This document shows positions 1 through 7,094 of a stretch of 64,000 nt of DNA, piece after piece. Both the position numbers and the translations under genes were made by a program. The stretch is from Streptomyces rishiriensis. GTDB lineage: Bacteria; Actinomycetota; Actinomycetes; Streptomycetales; Streptomycetaceae. The first letter of the stretch is position 1. The number at the start of each line of letters is the position of its first letter. The notes under the pieces were generated by a model. The model did no database searches and was not told the origin of the DNA. It saw only the letters and a program-made list of their open reading frames with translations. The stretch is from NCBI RefSeq assembly GCF_003112535.1, contig NZ_BEWA01000010.1, positions 62,001 to 126,000 of the forward strand, given 5' to 3'.

Positions 1-217
1 TCACGTCTCCCGCCTGTGCGGCGGCGGCCGCCACGGAGTCGGGGTCGGTGACCTCCAGCGCCACCGGGACCGCGTCGGGGTGCGTCACGCTGCGCGGGTC
101 GCGGGCCGTGGCGTAGACCTTGCCGGCGCCGCGTGCGTAGAGCTCCTCCACCAGTGCCTTGCCGATGCCGCGGCTGCCGCCGGTGACGAAGACGTTCGCG
201 CCCTTCAGAGCGGTCAT
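1..217 (-). CDS. Short-chain dehydrogenase/reductase, N-terminal part (runs off window start)
   Basis: The reverse strand reads from an ATG at 217 into a Rossmann SDR N-terminus: the nucleotide-binding stretch VTGGSRGIGKALVEEL (TGxxxGxG) begins about residue 11, and an acidic VTDPDSV stretch follows near residue 58, as in classical SDRs. A good ribosome site (GGAGGTA) lies 5 bases upstream. The catalytic Ser-Tyr-Lys part lies outside the window, so substrate cannot be judged. The gene is divergent from the exporter at 469, and the 251-base gap holds four copies of a palindrome also found before the TetR gene at 2228. It is therefore probably co-repressed with the exporter, perhaps as a detoxifying reductase. 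Confidence 0.85.
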   Translation of the reverse strand, partial: MTALKGANVFVTGGSRGIGKALVEELYARGAGKVYATARDPRSVTHPDAVPVALEVTDPDSVAAAAAQAGDV

Positions 218-236
218 GACTACCTCCACAGAATGA

Positions 237-276
237 GAAACCGATCGGTTTCCACCACCGTAAACCGATCGGTTTC
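237..276. promoter_or_regulatory. Paired TetR-type operators upstream of the SDR
   Basis: Two palindromes lie 24 bases apart: GAAACCGATCGGTTTC (237-252) and AAACCGATCGGTTT (262-275). They sit just upstream of the SDR ribosome site. The same 14-base core stands before the TetR gene at 2182-2195, which makes that TetR the likely ligand. The pairing suggests two dimers bound side by side. Confidence 0.75.
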
Positions 277-387
277 TCGATGCAAGTACGCGAGGGGAAT
301 CGGCCGCGTCGGAGGAGTGGGGTGGAGCATGCGGCCCGCTTCCCCGCCCTGCCGTGGGCATGGGGGCGGGCCGTTGGCTTGCGCTGT

Positions 388-429
388 GGAAACCGATCTG
401 TTTTCCTAGGTGGAAACAGATCGGTTTCC
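388..429. promoter_or_regulatory. Paired imperfect TetR-type operators upstream of the exporter
   Basis: GGAAACCGATCTGTTTTCC (388-406) and GGAAACAGATCGGTTTCC (412-429) are imperfect versions of the 237-276 palindrome. They are also inverted copies of each other, so the whole 42-base block is a larger dyad. It lies 40 bases before the GTG start of the exporter, where a repressor would block transcription. Confidence 0.7.
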
Positions 430-468
430 GCCCGGTGGCTGGCCTATGGACTGCAACCAAGGGGAAAA

Positions 469-1967
469 GTGAGTACCACCTTCGACCGCGGAGCGCCCGT
501 CTCCGGGACATCAGGTTCGGGCCGCCGCGGCTCACATGCCGTGCGCTGGTGGGTGCTTGTCGTGCTGGGCACGGCGCAGCTCATGGTCACGCTCGATGCG
601 ACCGTCGTGAATATCGCGCTTCCCGCAGCGCAACACGACCTCGGGTTCAGCGACGGCAGCCGGCAGTGGGTCATCACCGGTTATGCCCTGGCGTTCGGCA
701 GCCTGCTGCTGCTCGGCGGCCGGCTCGGTGACCTGTTCGGCCGGCGTACCACCTTCGTGACCGGCCTGGTCGGTTTCGCGGGTGCGTCCGTCCTCGGCGG
801 CGCGGCCACCAGCTCGACATCCTCGTCACGGCACGCGTGGCCCAGGGTCTCTTCGCCGCGCTGCTCGCGCCTGCGGCACTGTCGCTGCTCAGCGTGACCT
901 TCACCGACCCGAGGGAGAGGCCGAAGGCGTTCGGCGTCTTCAGCGCGCTGGCCGGTGCGGGCGGCGCGATCGGACTGTTGCTCGGCGGCATGCTCACCGA
1001 ATGGGCGTCGTGGCGCTGGGTGATGTACGTGAACGTCGTCTTCGCGGCCGTCGCGCTGATCGGCGCGGTGCTGCTGCTGGCCAAGCCCGCGGTCACCGGG
1101 CGGCCCAGGCTCGACATTCCCGGCACCCTCGTGGTGAGCGCCGCGCTGTTCGCCGTCGTCTACGGCTTCGCGCACGTCGAATCCACCCGTTGGACCGACC
1201 CGGTCAGCCTCGGCTCCATGGTCGCCGGTGTGGCGCTGCTCGCGGTCTTCGTCTGGCTGGAGTCCAGGGTCGCGCATCCGCTGCTGCCGCTGCGACTCGT
1301 ATGGGACCGCACCCGCGGGGGTTCGTTCCTGACGGTGTTCGTCATCGGCATGGGGATGTTCTCGATCTTCCTCTTCCTGACCTACTACCTGGAGGCGAGC
1401 ATCGGCTACTCGCCGATCAAGACCGGACTGGCGTTCCTGCCGATGGTCGCGGGCATCGTCGCCGCGTCGACCACGGCGCCTTCGCTGCTGCTGCCCAGGG
1501 TCGGCCCGAAGATCGTGATCAGCGCCGGCTTCCTGGTCGCCGCGTCCGGCATGGCCCTGCTGACCCGGCTCGAGCTGGACAGCGCCTACCTCGCCGACAT
1601 CATGCCCGGTCTGATCCTGCTGGGTCTCGGCCTCGGCGGAGTGATGGCCACGGCGTTCCAGGGCGCGACCGCGGGCATACATCACGAGGACTCGGGCGTC
1701 GCCTCGGCGCTGATCAACACCGGTCAGCAGGTGGGCGGTTCGATCAGTACGGCACTGCTGACCACCGTCGCCTCGTCGGCCGGGACCGACTACCTGTCCT
1801 CGCACAAGCCCGGCGCGCTGACCATGGCCCAGGCCGGAGTCGAGAGCTACACGGCCACCCTGGCGTGGGGCGCCGGGTTCTTCGTGGTCGGAGCCGTCCT
1901 GTCGGCGCTTCTGATACCGAACGCGCCGCTGGCGCCGTCGGAGGGCGAGCCCGTGATCGCCCACTGA
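469..1967 (+). pseudogene. DHA2/EmrB-QacA type MFS drug exporter, frameshifted
   Basis: The start is GTG 469, with AGGGGA just upstream. The first frame encodes TM1 (WWVLVVLGTAQLMVTLDATV) and the MFS motif GGRLGDLFGRRTT, typical of 14-TM multidrug exporters of the QacA/EmrB type. Near 811-830 the frame moves by one base. The expected SFDILVTARVAQGLF continues only in the next frame, as from codon 837, and then runs intact through about 375 residues including GGRVL-type loops and the C-terminal helices to TGA 1967. One base is missing around 'accagctcgac'. This is either a recent inactivating deletion or a sequencing error; the rest shows no decay. It probably exported a drug sensed by the TetR at 2228. 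Confidence 0.8.
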
Positions 1968-1984
1968 GCCCGGCTCCGGAGTGA

Positions 1985-2054
1985 GAGATGCCCTGCCACC
2001 CGCGCTGATCACCGCCCTCATGGCGTGAACCGGCGAAGGGGGACAGGGCATCTC
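1985..2054. repeat. 11-bp inverted repeat after the exporter gene
   Basis: GAGATGCCCTG (1985-1995) is repeated exactly in reverse complement as CAGGGCATCTC (2044-2054), with a 48-base loop. It begins 17 bases after the exporter stop, so it may form part of a transcription end. The loop is long for an intrinsic terminator and no T-run follows. Confidence 0.45.
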
Positions 2055-2181
2055 CGAGTCGGTGTCGACGTCTGCCGCGCGATCCGTCCTCACCGCACCG
2101 ATATGGCGGAGGCCGCATTCTTATACCCCTCGACCGTGGACGGCGGGTAAGCGCGCCCCCGCCAAGCGCCCCAAGCATCGT

Positions 2182-2195
2182 AAACCGATCGGTTT
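2182..2195. promoter_or_regulatory. Operator upstream of tetR-like gene (autoregulation)
   Basis: This is a perfect 14-base palindrome, AAACCGATCGGTTT, 32 bases before the TetR ATG. It matches the core of the sites at 237-276, so the regulator probably represses itself and the SDR/exporter pair 1.8 kb away. Confidence 0.75.
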
Positions 2196-2227
2196 TCAAT
2201 TGGGCGGATCCGAGTTAACCTCGCAAT

Positions 2228-2797
2228 ATGACCACGGACGTGAAGGCAAGTCCCCGGGAGCGGCTGCTGGAGGCAGCGGCCACGCTCACCTACCGAGACG
2301 GTGTCGGCATCGGTGTCGACGCGCTGTGCAAGGCGGCGGGGGTGTCGAAGCGCTCCATGTACCAGCTGTTCGAGAGCAAGGACGAACTGCTGGCAGCAAG
2401 CCTCAAGGAGCACGCCTCGGCCTTCGTGGCCACACTCCTCCCTGCGGCGGACGACGACGGTTCACCCCGCGAGCGGATCCTGCACGTCTTCGATCAGGTG
2501 GAATCACAGGCGGGTGCGCCCGGGTTCCGGGGCTGCCGGTACCTGGCCGTGCAGATCGAACTCAAGGAGGAGGACCATCCTGCGAGCCGGGTCGCCCGCC
2601 AGATCAAGGCGAACCTGACCGCCTTCTTCCGCTCCGAGGCCGAACAGGGCGGTGCGCGCGATCCCGATCTGCTGGCCCGTCAGCTCAGCCTGGTCTTCGA
2701 CGGGGCCAGCGCCCGCGCGGGAATCGGAGTCGACAACCTCACGGGGCTCATCACGCCCACGGTGACCACCCTGCTCGACGCGGCGGGCGTGCGCTGA
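2228..2797 (+). CDS. TetR-family transcriptional repressor
   Basis: This 189-aa protein has an N-terminal TetR HTH at about residues 10-55 (RERLLEAAATL, then VDALCKAAGVSKRSMYQLF, then ESKDELL). The ligand-binding part contains GFRGCRYLAVQIELK and ends in a helical C-terminus. Length and layout fit single-domain TetR repressors. The start ATG at 2228 lies just after the operator. Five matching palindromes (three strong, two imperfect) link it to the divergent SDR and the exporter at 469. The ligand is probably a compound pumped by that exporter; this last point is inference. Confidence 0.9.
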   Translation: MTTDVKASPRERLLEAAATLTYRDGVGIGVDALCKAAGVSKRSMYQLFESKDELLAASLKEHASAFVATLLPAADDDGSPRERILHVFDQVESQAGAPGFRGCRYLAVQIELKEEDHPASRVARQIKANLTAFFRSEAEQGGARDPDLLARQLSLVFDGASARAGIGVDNLTGLITPTVTTLLDAAGVR

Positions 2798-2943
2798 CGG
2801 ATCGGTCCGAGCCCTAGGCCGATCCACAGGGCATGAGCATCCTCCTGTTCGCCTGCCCTCCCCGTGGACGCCTTGTCGCTGCATTCGCACTGTTCCCGAG
2901 GGTGAGATCCGCTCCGTCTGCCGTCTCAGTATGGTGACTTCGC

Positions 2944-3852
2944 ATGACCGACACCGACACCGACACCGACACCGAGATCACCGCAGAGCTGGTTCGCGGT
3001 CTGCTGCAGGAGCAGCATCCAGACCTTGCCGGGTTGGCCATCCGCGAAGTGGCGGGCGGTTGGGGCAACCAGATGTGGCGTCTAGGGGACGAGTTGGCCG
3101 TGCGTATGCAGCGCATGGACCCCACCCCGGATCTCCAGCTCAAGGAGCGTCGGTGGCTCCCCGTGCTGGCTCCGCGCCTTCCGCTCCCGGTGCCGACCCC
3201 GGTGAGGTTCGGCGAACCGTCCGAGCGCTTCCCCAAGCACTGGACGGTGATGACGTGGGTTCCCGGCGAGCCGTTGGACCACGGGTCGATCAGCCGCGGC
3301 GCCCACGCGGCCGACGTGCTGGCGGACTTCCTCCGGGCGCTCCATGTGGAGGCGCCCGCCGAGGCCCCGGTGGCCACGGACCGCGGTGCCCATCCCAGGA
3401 ACTGCACGGACGGCTTCGAGGCCTTCTTCCAGGCCGTTGTCCCCGACGACATCGCTGCCGGCGTCCGGGCCGTCTGGGACGACGCCGTTGCGGCCCACGC
3501 GTGGGAGGGTCCGCCGCTCTGGGTGCACGGTGACCTCCATCCGGCGAACGTCGTCGTCTCGGACGGAACGCTTTCGGGCGTCGTCGACTTCGGGGACATG
3601 TTCGCCGGCGACCCGGCGTGGGACCTCGCCGCCGCATGGGTGCTGCTGCCCGCGGGCATGGCCTCACGGTTCTTCGACGTGTACGCGCATGCGGACGAGG
3701 CGGCGATCAGGCGTGCCCGCGGGCTGGCCGCTATGAAGAGTCTCTTCCTCATGCTCATGGGGCAGAACGGAGATCGGGGCCTTCCCGGCGGCAAGCCGAA
3801 GTGGGGACCTGCAGGCCGGGCGGCACTTGATCGTGTACTGAAGGGCGTTTGA
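2944..3852 (+). CDS. Aminoglycoside phosphotransferase (APH/choline kinase fold) family protein
   Basis: A 302-aa protein with the APH-fold catalytic Brenner motif WVHGDLHPANVVV at about residues 195-207 and the metal-binding DFGD about 20 residues later. The N-terminal lobe has a glycine-rich GGWGNQMWRL and an invariant-like AVRMQR strand. Such proteins transfer phosphate from ATP to small hydroxylated molecules. Many Streptomyces members are uncharacterised and are not proven resistance enzymes. The start at 2944 gives an N-terminus of repeated Thr-Asp pairs encoded by a 6-base tandem repeat, which may be length-variable. It stands alone between the TetR gene and the convergent membrane operon. 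Confidence 0.85.
   Translation: MTDTDTDTDTEITAELVRGLLQEQHPDLAGLAIREVAGGWGNQMWRLGDELAVRMQRMDPTPDLQLKERRWLPVLAPRLPLPVPTPVRFGEPSERFPKHWTVMTWVPGEPLDHGSISRGAHAADVLADFLRALHVEAPAEAPVATDRGAHPRNCTDGFEAFFQAVVPDDIAAGVRAVWDDAVAAHAWEGPPLWVHGDLHPANVVVSDGTLSGVVDFGDMFAGDPAWDLAAAWVLLPAGMASRFFDVYAHADEAAIRRARGLAAMKSLFLMLMGQNGDRGLPGGKPKWGPAGRAALDRVLKGV
2947..2976 (+). repeat. Hexanucleotide tandem repeat inside the APH-family start
   Basis: ACCGAC occurs four times in a row, followed by ACCGAG. This gives five Thr-Asp or Thr-Glu pairs directly after the start Met. Six-base units keep frame, so copy number can change without breaking the gene. Confidence 0.85.
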
Positions 3853-4092
3853 CACGCGCCCCTTTGAACATGAGTGTTTGCGGCAACGGTCGGGTGCCGA
3901 CCGGAAGGTGCAGCAGCAGGACCTCGACCAGGGCTCAAGTGCCGGCAGCGTCCCGTGGGTTTTCAGGGGAGCGGCCCAGAACGCCTCATGGGTGGCGGTG
4001 AAGGAGCCCTCGGCACGCGGCGCGGCCAGCGCGGTCGATCCGGCCATGACGCCGGGCTTGACCGGCAGGATCTCCAGGTAGTGGTCGGTCAA
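3853..4092 (-). pseudogene. Remnant of an unidentified gene, translationally coupled by TTGA
   Basis: A TTG at 4092 overlaps the stop of the 4089-4361 gene (TTGA). The first roughly 55-65 codons have strong G/C third positions and read like protein (YLEILPVKPGVMAG, then EGSFTATHEAFWAAP). Beyond about 3890 the sequence becomes Cys/Arg-rich with poor codon bias, and the frame stays open only by running antisense into the APH-family gene (to 3664). It looks like a gene truncated at its 3' end. I do not recognise the family. Confidence 0.35.
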
Positions 4093-4361
4093 GGGCGGCG
4101 TGCGGTCAGCAGCCAGGCGATATTCATCAAGGTGATCGCTCCCCGGATCCAGCAGACGGCGGCGCTTCCGTCCGGCGCCAGCGCCGTGGCGAGTACGCCC
4201 AATCCGACGGTGCCCAGAACCAGCCTGGTGCTGCGCCTCAATGCCAGTGACGCGCGCAGCGGCCCCGGTTCGGCCAGTCTGTCGGCCAGGTAGGCGTCGA
4301 ACGCCTCCGCGACCTGATCGTCGATCTCGTCCCGCATCTGGGCATCGAGTGAGTCAGACAT
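4089..4361 (-). CDS. Small predicted membrane protein
   Basis: A 90-aa protein with an acidic N-terminal half (SLDAQMRDEIDDQVAEAFDA) and two hydrophobic stretches, LVLGTVGLGVLATALA and AITLMNIAWLLTA. It overlaps the upstream membrane protein by 8 bases, so the two are probably co-translated and may form one complex. No family was recognised. The neighbouring divergent ArsR-type regulator suggests control by that protein. Confidence 0.65.
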   Translation of the reverse strand: MSDSLDAQMRDEIDDQVAEAFDAYLADRLAEPGPLRASLALRRSTRLVLGTVGLGVLATALAPDGSAAVCWIRGAITLMNIAWLLTARRP

Positions 4362-4761
4362 GGACGGCCACCCGCTGCACCATAGGTGTCTGAACGGAAG
4401 CCATCACCGGCGGCCGCAGCGCGACGACAGTGCACAGTGCCGCGAGGGGCAGTTCCAGCGTGCAGGCCAGCGCCAGTGAGATGACGACGGAGTGCCCGGC
4501 CGTCATGACGTCGAACCAGGCGTCGACCAGCAACATCACGGCCGTCGCGATCGACGCCAGCGGCGCCCGGTGGTCACTGCGCCGGACCAGCAGCGCCGCG
4601 GTGAGCAGACCGGCGATCTCCAACGCATCGAATCCGACCCAGGCGACCCGCCAGTGCTGTGCCGGATAGAGGTCCGGCAGTGTCGTCCACAGCACCGCAA
4701 GCCACGGCACCAGCGCCAGCCCCGCGGCCAGTAACAGCCTTCCGGCCAGGATTTTTCGCAT
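4354..4761 (-). CDS. Predicted four-helix membrane protein
   Basis: The start MRKILAGR at 4761 is preferred over the upstream in-frame Met at 4839, because that Met would place the start inside the operator region. The 135-aa product has about four hydrophobic segments (LLLAAGLALVPWLAVLW, ALEIAGLLTAALLV, IATAVMLLVDAWFDVM, VISLALACTLELPLAALCTV). It resembles small integral membrane proteins found beside ArsR-type regulators in Streptomyces. Its function is unknown. It is first in an operon with the 90-aa protein, and divergent from the regulator at 4884. Confidence 0.7.
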   Translation of the reverse strand: MRKILAGRLLLAAGLALVPWLAVLWTTLPDLYPAQHWRVAWVGFDALEIAGLLTAALLVRRSDHRAPLASIATAVMLLVDAWFDVMTAGHSVVISLALACTLELPLAALCTVVALRPPVMASVQTPMVQRVAVHV

Positions 4762-4816
4762 CTCGACCCCCGAGCGTCCCGGTGCCCACTGGCACCCTCG
4801 TGCACCAACGTAGCGA

Positions 4817-4835
4817 TTGCAGAGATATTCTGCAA
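4817..4835. promoter_or_regulatory. Dyad operator 1 in the ArsR/membrane-protein divergent promoter
   Basis: TTGCAGA-gatat-TCTGCAA: 7-base arms, 5-base centre, perfect symmetry. It lies between the divergent genes, 56 bases upstream of the membrane-protein start and 49 bases before the regulator ATG. The site is AT-richer than its surroundings and shares the GCAGA half-site with the second dyad. Confidence 0.7.
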
Positions 4836-4851
4836 ACAATCTCTGTGATGA

Positions 4852-4870
4852 CTGCAGAGGATCTCTGCAG
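4852..4870. promoter_or_regulatory. Dyad operator 2 overlapping the regulator promoter
   Basis: CTGCAGAG-gat-CTCTGCAG, 8-base arms with a 3-base centre. It ends 14 bases before ATG 4884. A possible -10 (TACGCT, 4871-4876) lies directly after it, 7 bases before the ATG, which would give a leaderless transcript. A protein bound here would block that promoter. Confidence 0.7.
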
Positions 4871-4883
4871 TACGCTGGTCGCT

Positions 4884-5486
4884 ATGGTCGAGCGCCCCGA
4901 CAAGAGAGTGCTCACCGGCCCGGACCTCAAAGCCTTCTACAAGGCACTGTCCAACCCGGTGCGCCGCGACATCCTCAGCTACCTCGGCGAGCACGGCGAA
5001 GCGAACTCCACCAGCGTCGCCAAGGCCCTCGGTGAGAGCACCGGCACCACCAGCTACCACCTGCGCAAACTCGCCGAGCTCAAGCTGATTGCTGAGATCG
5101 AGGAACGGTCCACCGGCCGGGAACGCTGGTGGAAGTCACTCATGACGGACATCTTCACGCCGCCGGGCCTGGAGCTGACGGCCGATGAACGCGAGGCCGC
5201 GGTGAAGATCGGCACCCTCAAGATGGCCCATGACCTGAACCTGGTCGTGAGCGCATACGCCGGGTACGACTCCTCCGCAGGCTGGAACCAGATCTACCGC
5301 GCCGGACTGTGGATGACGAAGGAGCAGGTCGCCACGTTCGTCGAGGAGTACCAGACGCTTCTGCGCAAGTACCTGACGGAGCCCGGTGACCACCCACCCG
5401 ACTCACGGCACATGGCCGTACGCCTGGTGGTTGTGCCCGACGAGGGCCCCCGGCCCGCCCTGCCTGCTGAGCCGGACGACGATTAG
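4884..5486 (+). CDS. ArsR-type winged-helix transcriptional regulator
   Basis: A 200-aa protein. A winged helix-turn-helix fills about residues 12-85: FYKALSNPVRRDILSYL, then SVAKALGESTGTTSYHLRKL (recognition helix), then ELKLIAEIEER. The C-terminal half is helical and rich in charged residues, with no obvious metal-binding Cys cluster, so the ligand is probably organic. ATG 4884 was chosen because it follows the operators; the upstream in-frame ATG at 4848 would lie inside them. Two dyads in the divergent region argue for autoregulation and control of the membrane-protein operon. Confidence 0.85.
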   Translation: MVERPDKRVLTGPDLKAFYKALSNPVRRDILSYLGEHGEANSTSVAKALGESTGTTSYHLRKLAELKLIAEIEERSTGRERWWKSLMTDIFTPPGLELTADEREAAVKIGTLKMAHDLNLVVSAYAGYDSSAGWNQIYRAGLWMTKEQVATFVEEYQTLLRKYLTEPGDHPPDSRHMAVRLVVVPDEGPRPALPAEPDDD

Positions 5487-5520
5487 CGCCACACCAGACG
5501 ACAGAGTCCCGGCACCGAGG

Positions 5521-5790
5521 TCAGCCCAGGGCAGTGACGCCGTCCGGCCTGCTGTTCCTTGTCGGCGATGTGCCGCAGGCTCAACTGGAGAATGGGCCGG
5601 GTCGCCTCCGCCTCCCGCATGCTGGCCATGGGCGCCGCCCCCTCGGGGCCTTCGTCGGCGGCTGGCTGGCCACCGCCTACGACATCCGCACGCCGCTCTG
5701 CGCCGCCGCGGGCTTACTCCCGGCGCTGACGGCCGTCACGGCATCCATGACCGGCAACCGCCGGGTCGAAGCAGCGCTGCGTGCCGCCGC
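5521..5790 (+). pseudogene. C-terminal fragment of an MFS transporter, multiply frameshifted
   Basis: Pieces of a typical MFS last-domain signature can be read in alternating frames: VPQAQLEN in one, GRVASASRMLAMGAAP in a second (5592-5640), then GAFVGGWLATAYDIRTPL and two further helices (AAAGLLPALTAVTAS) back in the first. At least two single-base changes are needed to join them. No N-terminal part is present. It is a relic, not a functional gene. Confidence 0.65.
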
Positions 5791-5918
5791 CCCAGCCGAC
5801 GTCCCGGCTCACCGGCAGGCAAGGATCCCGCCCGGAGTCGGAGCCCCATGGGGTGAGCCTATTGAGTGGAATTGCGCAGAATCTTCATTCTGTACGTTCC
5901 TCCCCTCCGGTGGCGGAC

Positions 5919-6675
5919 ATGGTCGAGCGGGAGAGTCGGGGAAAGCGGCGACGGCTGAATCGCCGACTGGTGATCACCGCGGCCGTCGCACTCGTCGACC
6001 GGGAAGGACTCGCGGCGCCTACCATGCGGCGGCTCGCCACCGAGCTGGGGGTGGAGCCGATGGCCATCTACCGCTATACCGCAGGTAAGCAGGAGCTGGT
6101 CGACGGCCTGGTCGAGGCCTTCTTCGCCGAGGTCAACGACCGACTGCGCACCTCGTCCGAGGAGCCTCGCCAGGACCTTGCGGAGGAAGCCGGCCGGGGC
6201 GGGCCGCAGAACAGCCCTGGCGCGCCGAACTGGACCGGATCGCCCGCGCGTTCAGGGCCGAGGCGCGGGCCCATCCCGAGATCCTGCCCGTGGTGGCCAC
6301 CCGCCGCTCGCCGTTCCCGTGGCCCGGCGCCCGGCCCCGCTGCTCCAGCTCACCGAACACATCCTCGCCGTGCTCGGCCGCGCCGGATTCGACGACCCCA
6401 CGACGCTGACGATCTACCGTGCCTTCGTCGCCTGGAACCTCGGCTGCCTCCTCGTGGACGAGCGCCCGGTCGTCGACGACCCCGACGAACCGGACCTCAT
6501 GCTGCGCCTGGGGCTGCACCGGCTGCCCGCCGCCGACTACCCACGACTGCGTGCCGTTGTCCCACGTCTGGCCGAGAACGACGGCGAACGAGACCTCATG
6601 GAGGGCCTTGACAGTCTGCTGAGCCGCATGCCCGATCCTGCCCTTGACGCGTTCTACGACGGAAGAGCACGCTGA
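5919..6675 (+). pseudogene. TetR-family regulator broken by two frameshifts
   Basis: Frame 1 from ATG 5919 gives a clear TetR HTH: RRLVITAAVALVDREGL, APTMRRLATELGVEPMAIYR, GKQELVDGL. Near 6180-6218 the homologous reading moves to a second frame (WRAELDRIARAFRAEARAHP at 6218-6277), and near 6320-6350 to a third (LLQLTEHILAVLGRAGFDDP to TGA 6675). The parts together resemble TetR proteins with a TetR_C_1-type ligand domain (about 235 aa). Two indels make inactivation likely. With the adjacent transporter relic it marks a decaying efflux locus. Confidence 0.7.
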
Positions 6676-6769
6676 GAATACGAGGTACGCATCGGACGTA
6701 CACCTACGTCGGCAAGTGCGTCGCCGACACCGCCGAGGTGAGCACGACGGCGCCCGGAAAGTGGCCGCC

Positions 6770-7084
6770 ATGTCCAGCGAGTACACCACCCTCCGCGTCC
6801 GCGTCACGGCCGAGGACGCCGACACGCTGCGAGCACTTCTGCGCGAGGTCCGACCCGACGTCGGCGGCGGTGTCCGCCGGACTGAGGACGGCTCCATCGG
6901 CATCGACGCCTACGTGTCGCCCGAGCAGGCCGAGGCCCTCGACCGCGAGGGTGTGGTGGTCACCGTCCACGCGGACGCCACGGCCACCGGCAAAGCCCGC
7001 CAGAGCGAGGTCGGCGAGGGAGACCGGTTCGCTCCCGGGGACGCGGTTCCGCACGGGCTCGCCCTCAAGGCGACGGACGCCTAG
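6770..7084 (+). CDS. Small protein, prodomain-like, preceding the M14 peptidase
   Basis: A 104-aa protein. Its first 65 residues have a beta-alpha-beta pattern (TTLRVRVTAEDADTLRALL, then GIDAYVSPEQAEALDREGVV, then VTVHAD). This resembles the N-terminal segments that precede catalytic domains in actinobacterial zinc carboxypeptidases. The Ala/Gly-rich tail has no motif. Start ATG 6770 was chosen because the upstream part of the frame is Arg-rich and overlaps the TetR relic. It ends 10 bases before the peptidase start, so the pair is one operon. It may act as a separate folding aid or inhibitor, or simply share ancestry; no signal peptide is seen. Confidence 0.65.
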   Translation: MSSEYTTLRVRVTAEDADTLRALLREVRPDVGGGVRRTEDGSIGIDAYVSPEQAEALDREGVVVTVHADATATGKARQSEVGEGDRFAPGDAVPHGLALKATDA

Positions 7085-7094
7085 GAGGGACACC

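Noticed and set aside
681..2093. Long open frame on the reverse strand opposite the exporter
   Set aside because: It is Arg/Gly/Gln-rich, has no recognisable fold and mirrors the codon bias of the real forward gene; a GC-rich antisense shadow.
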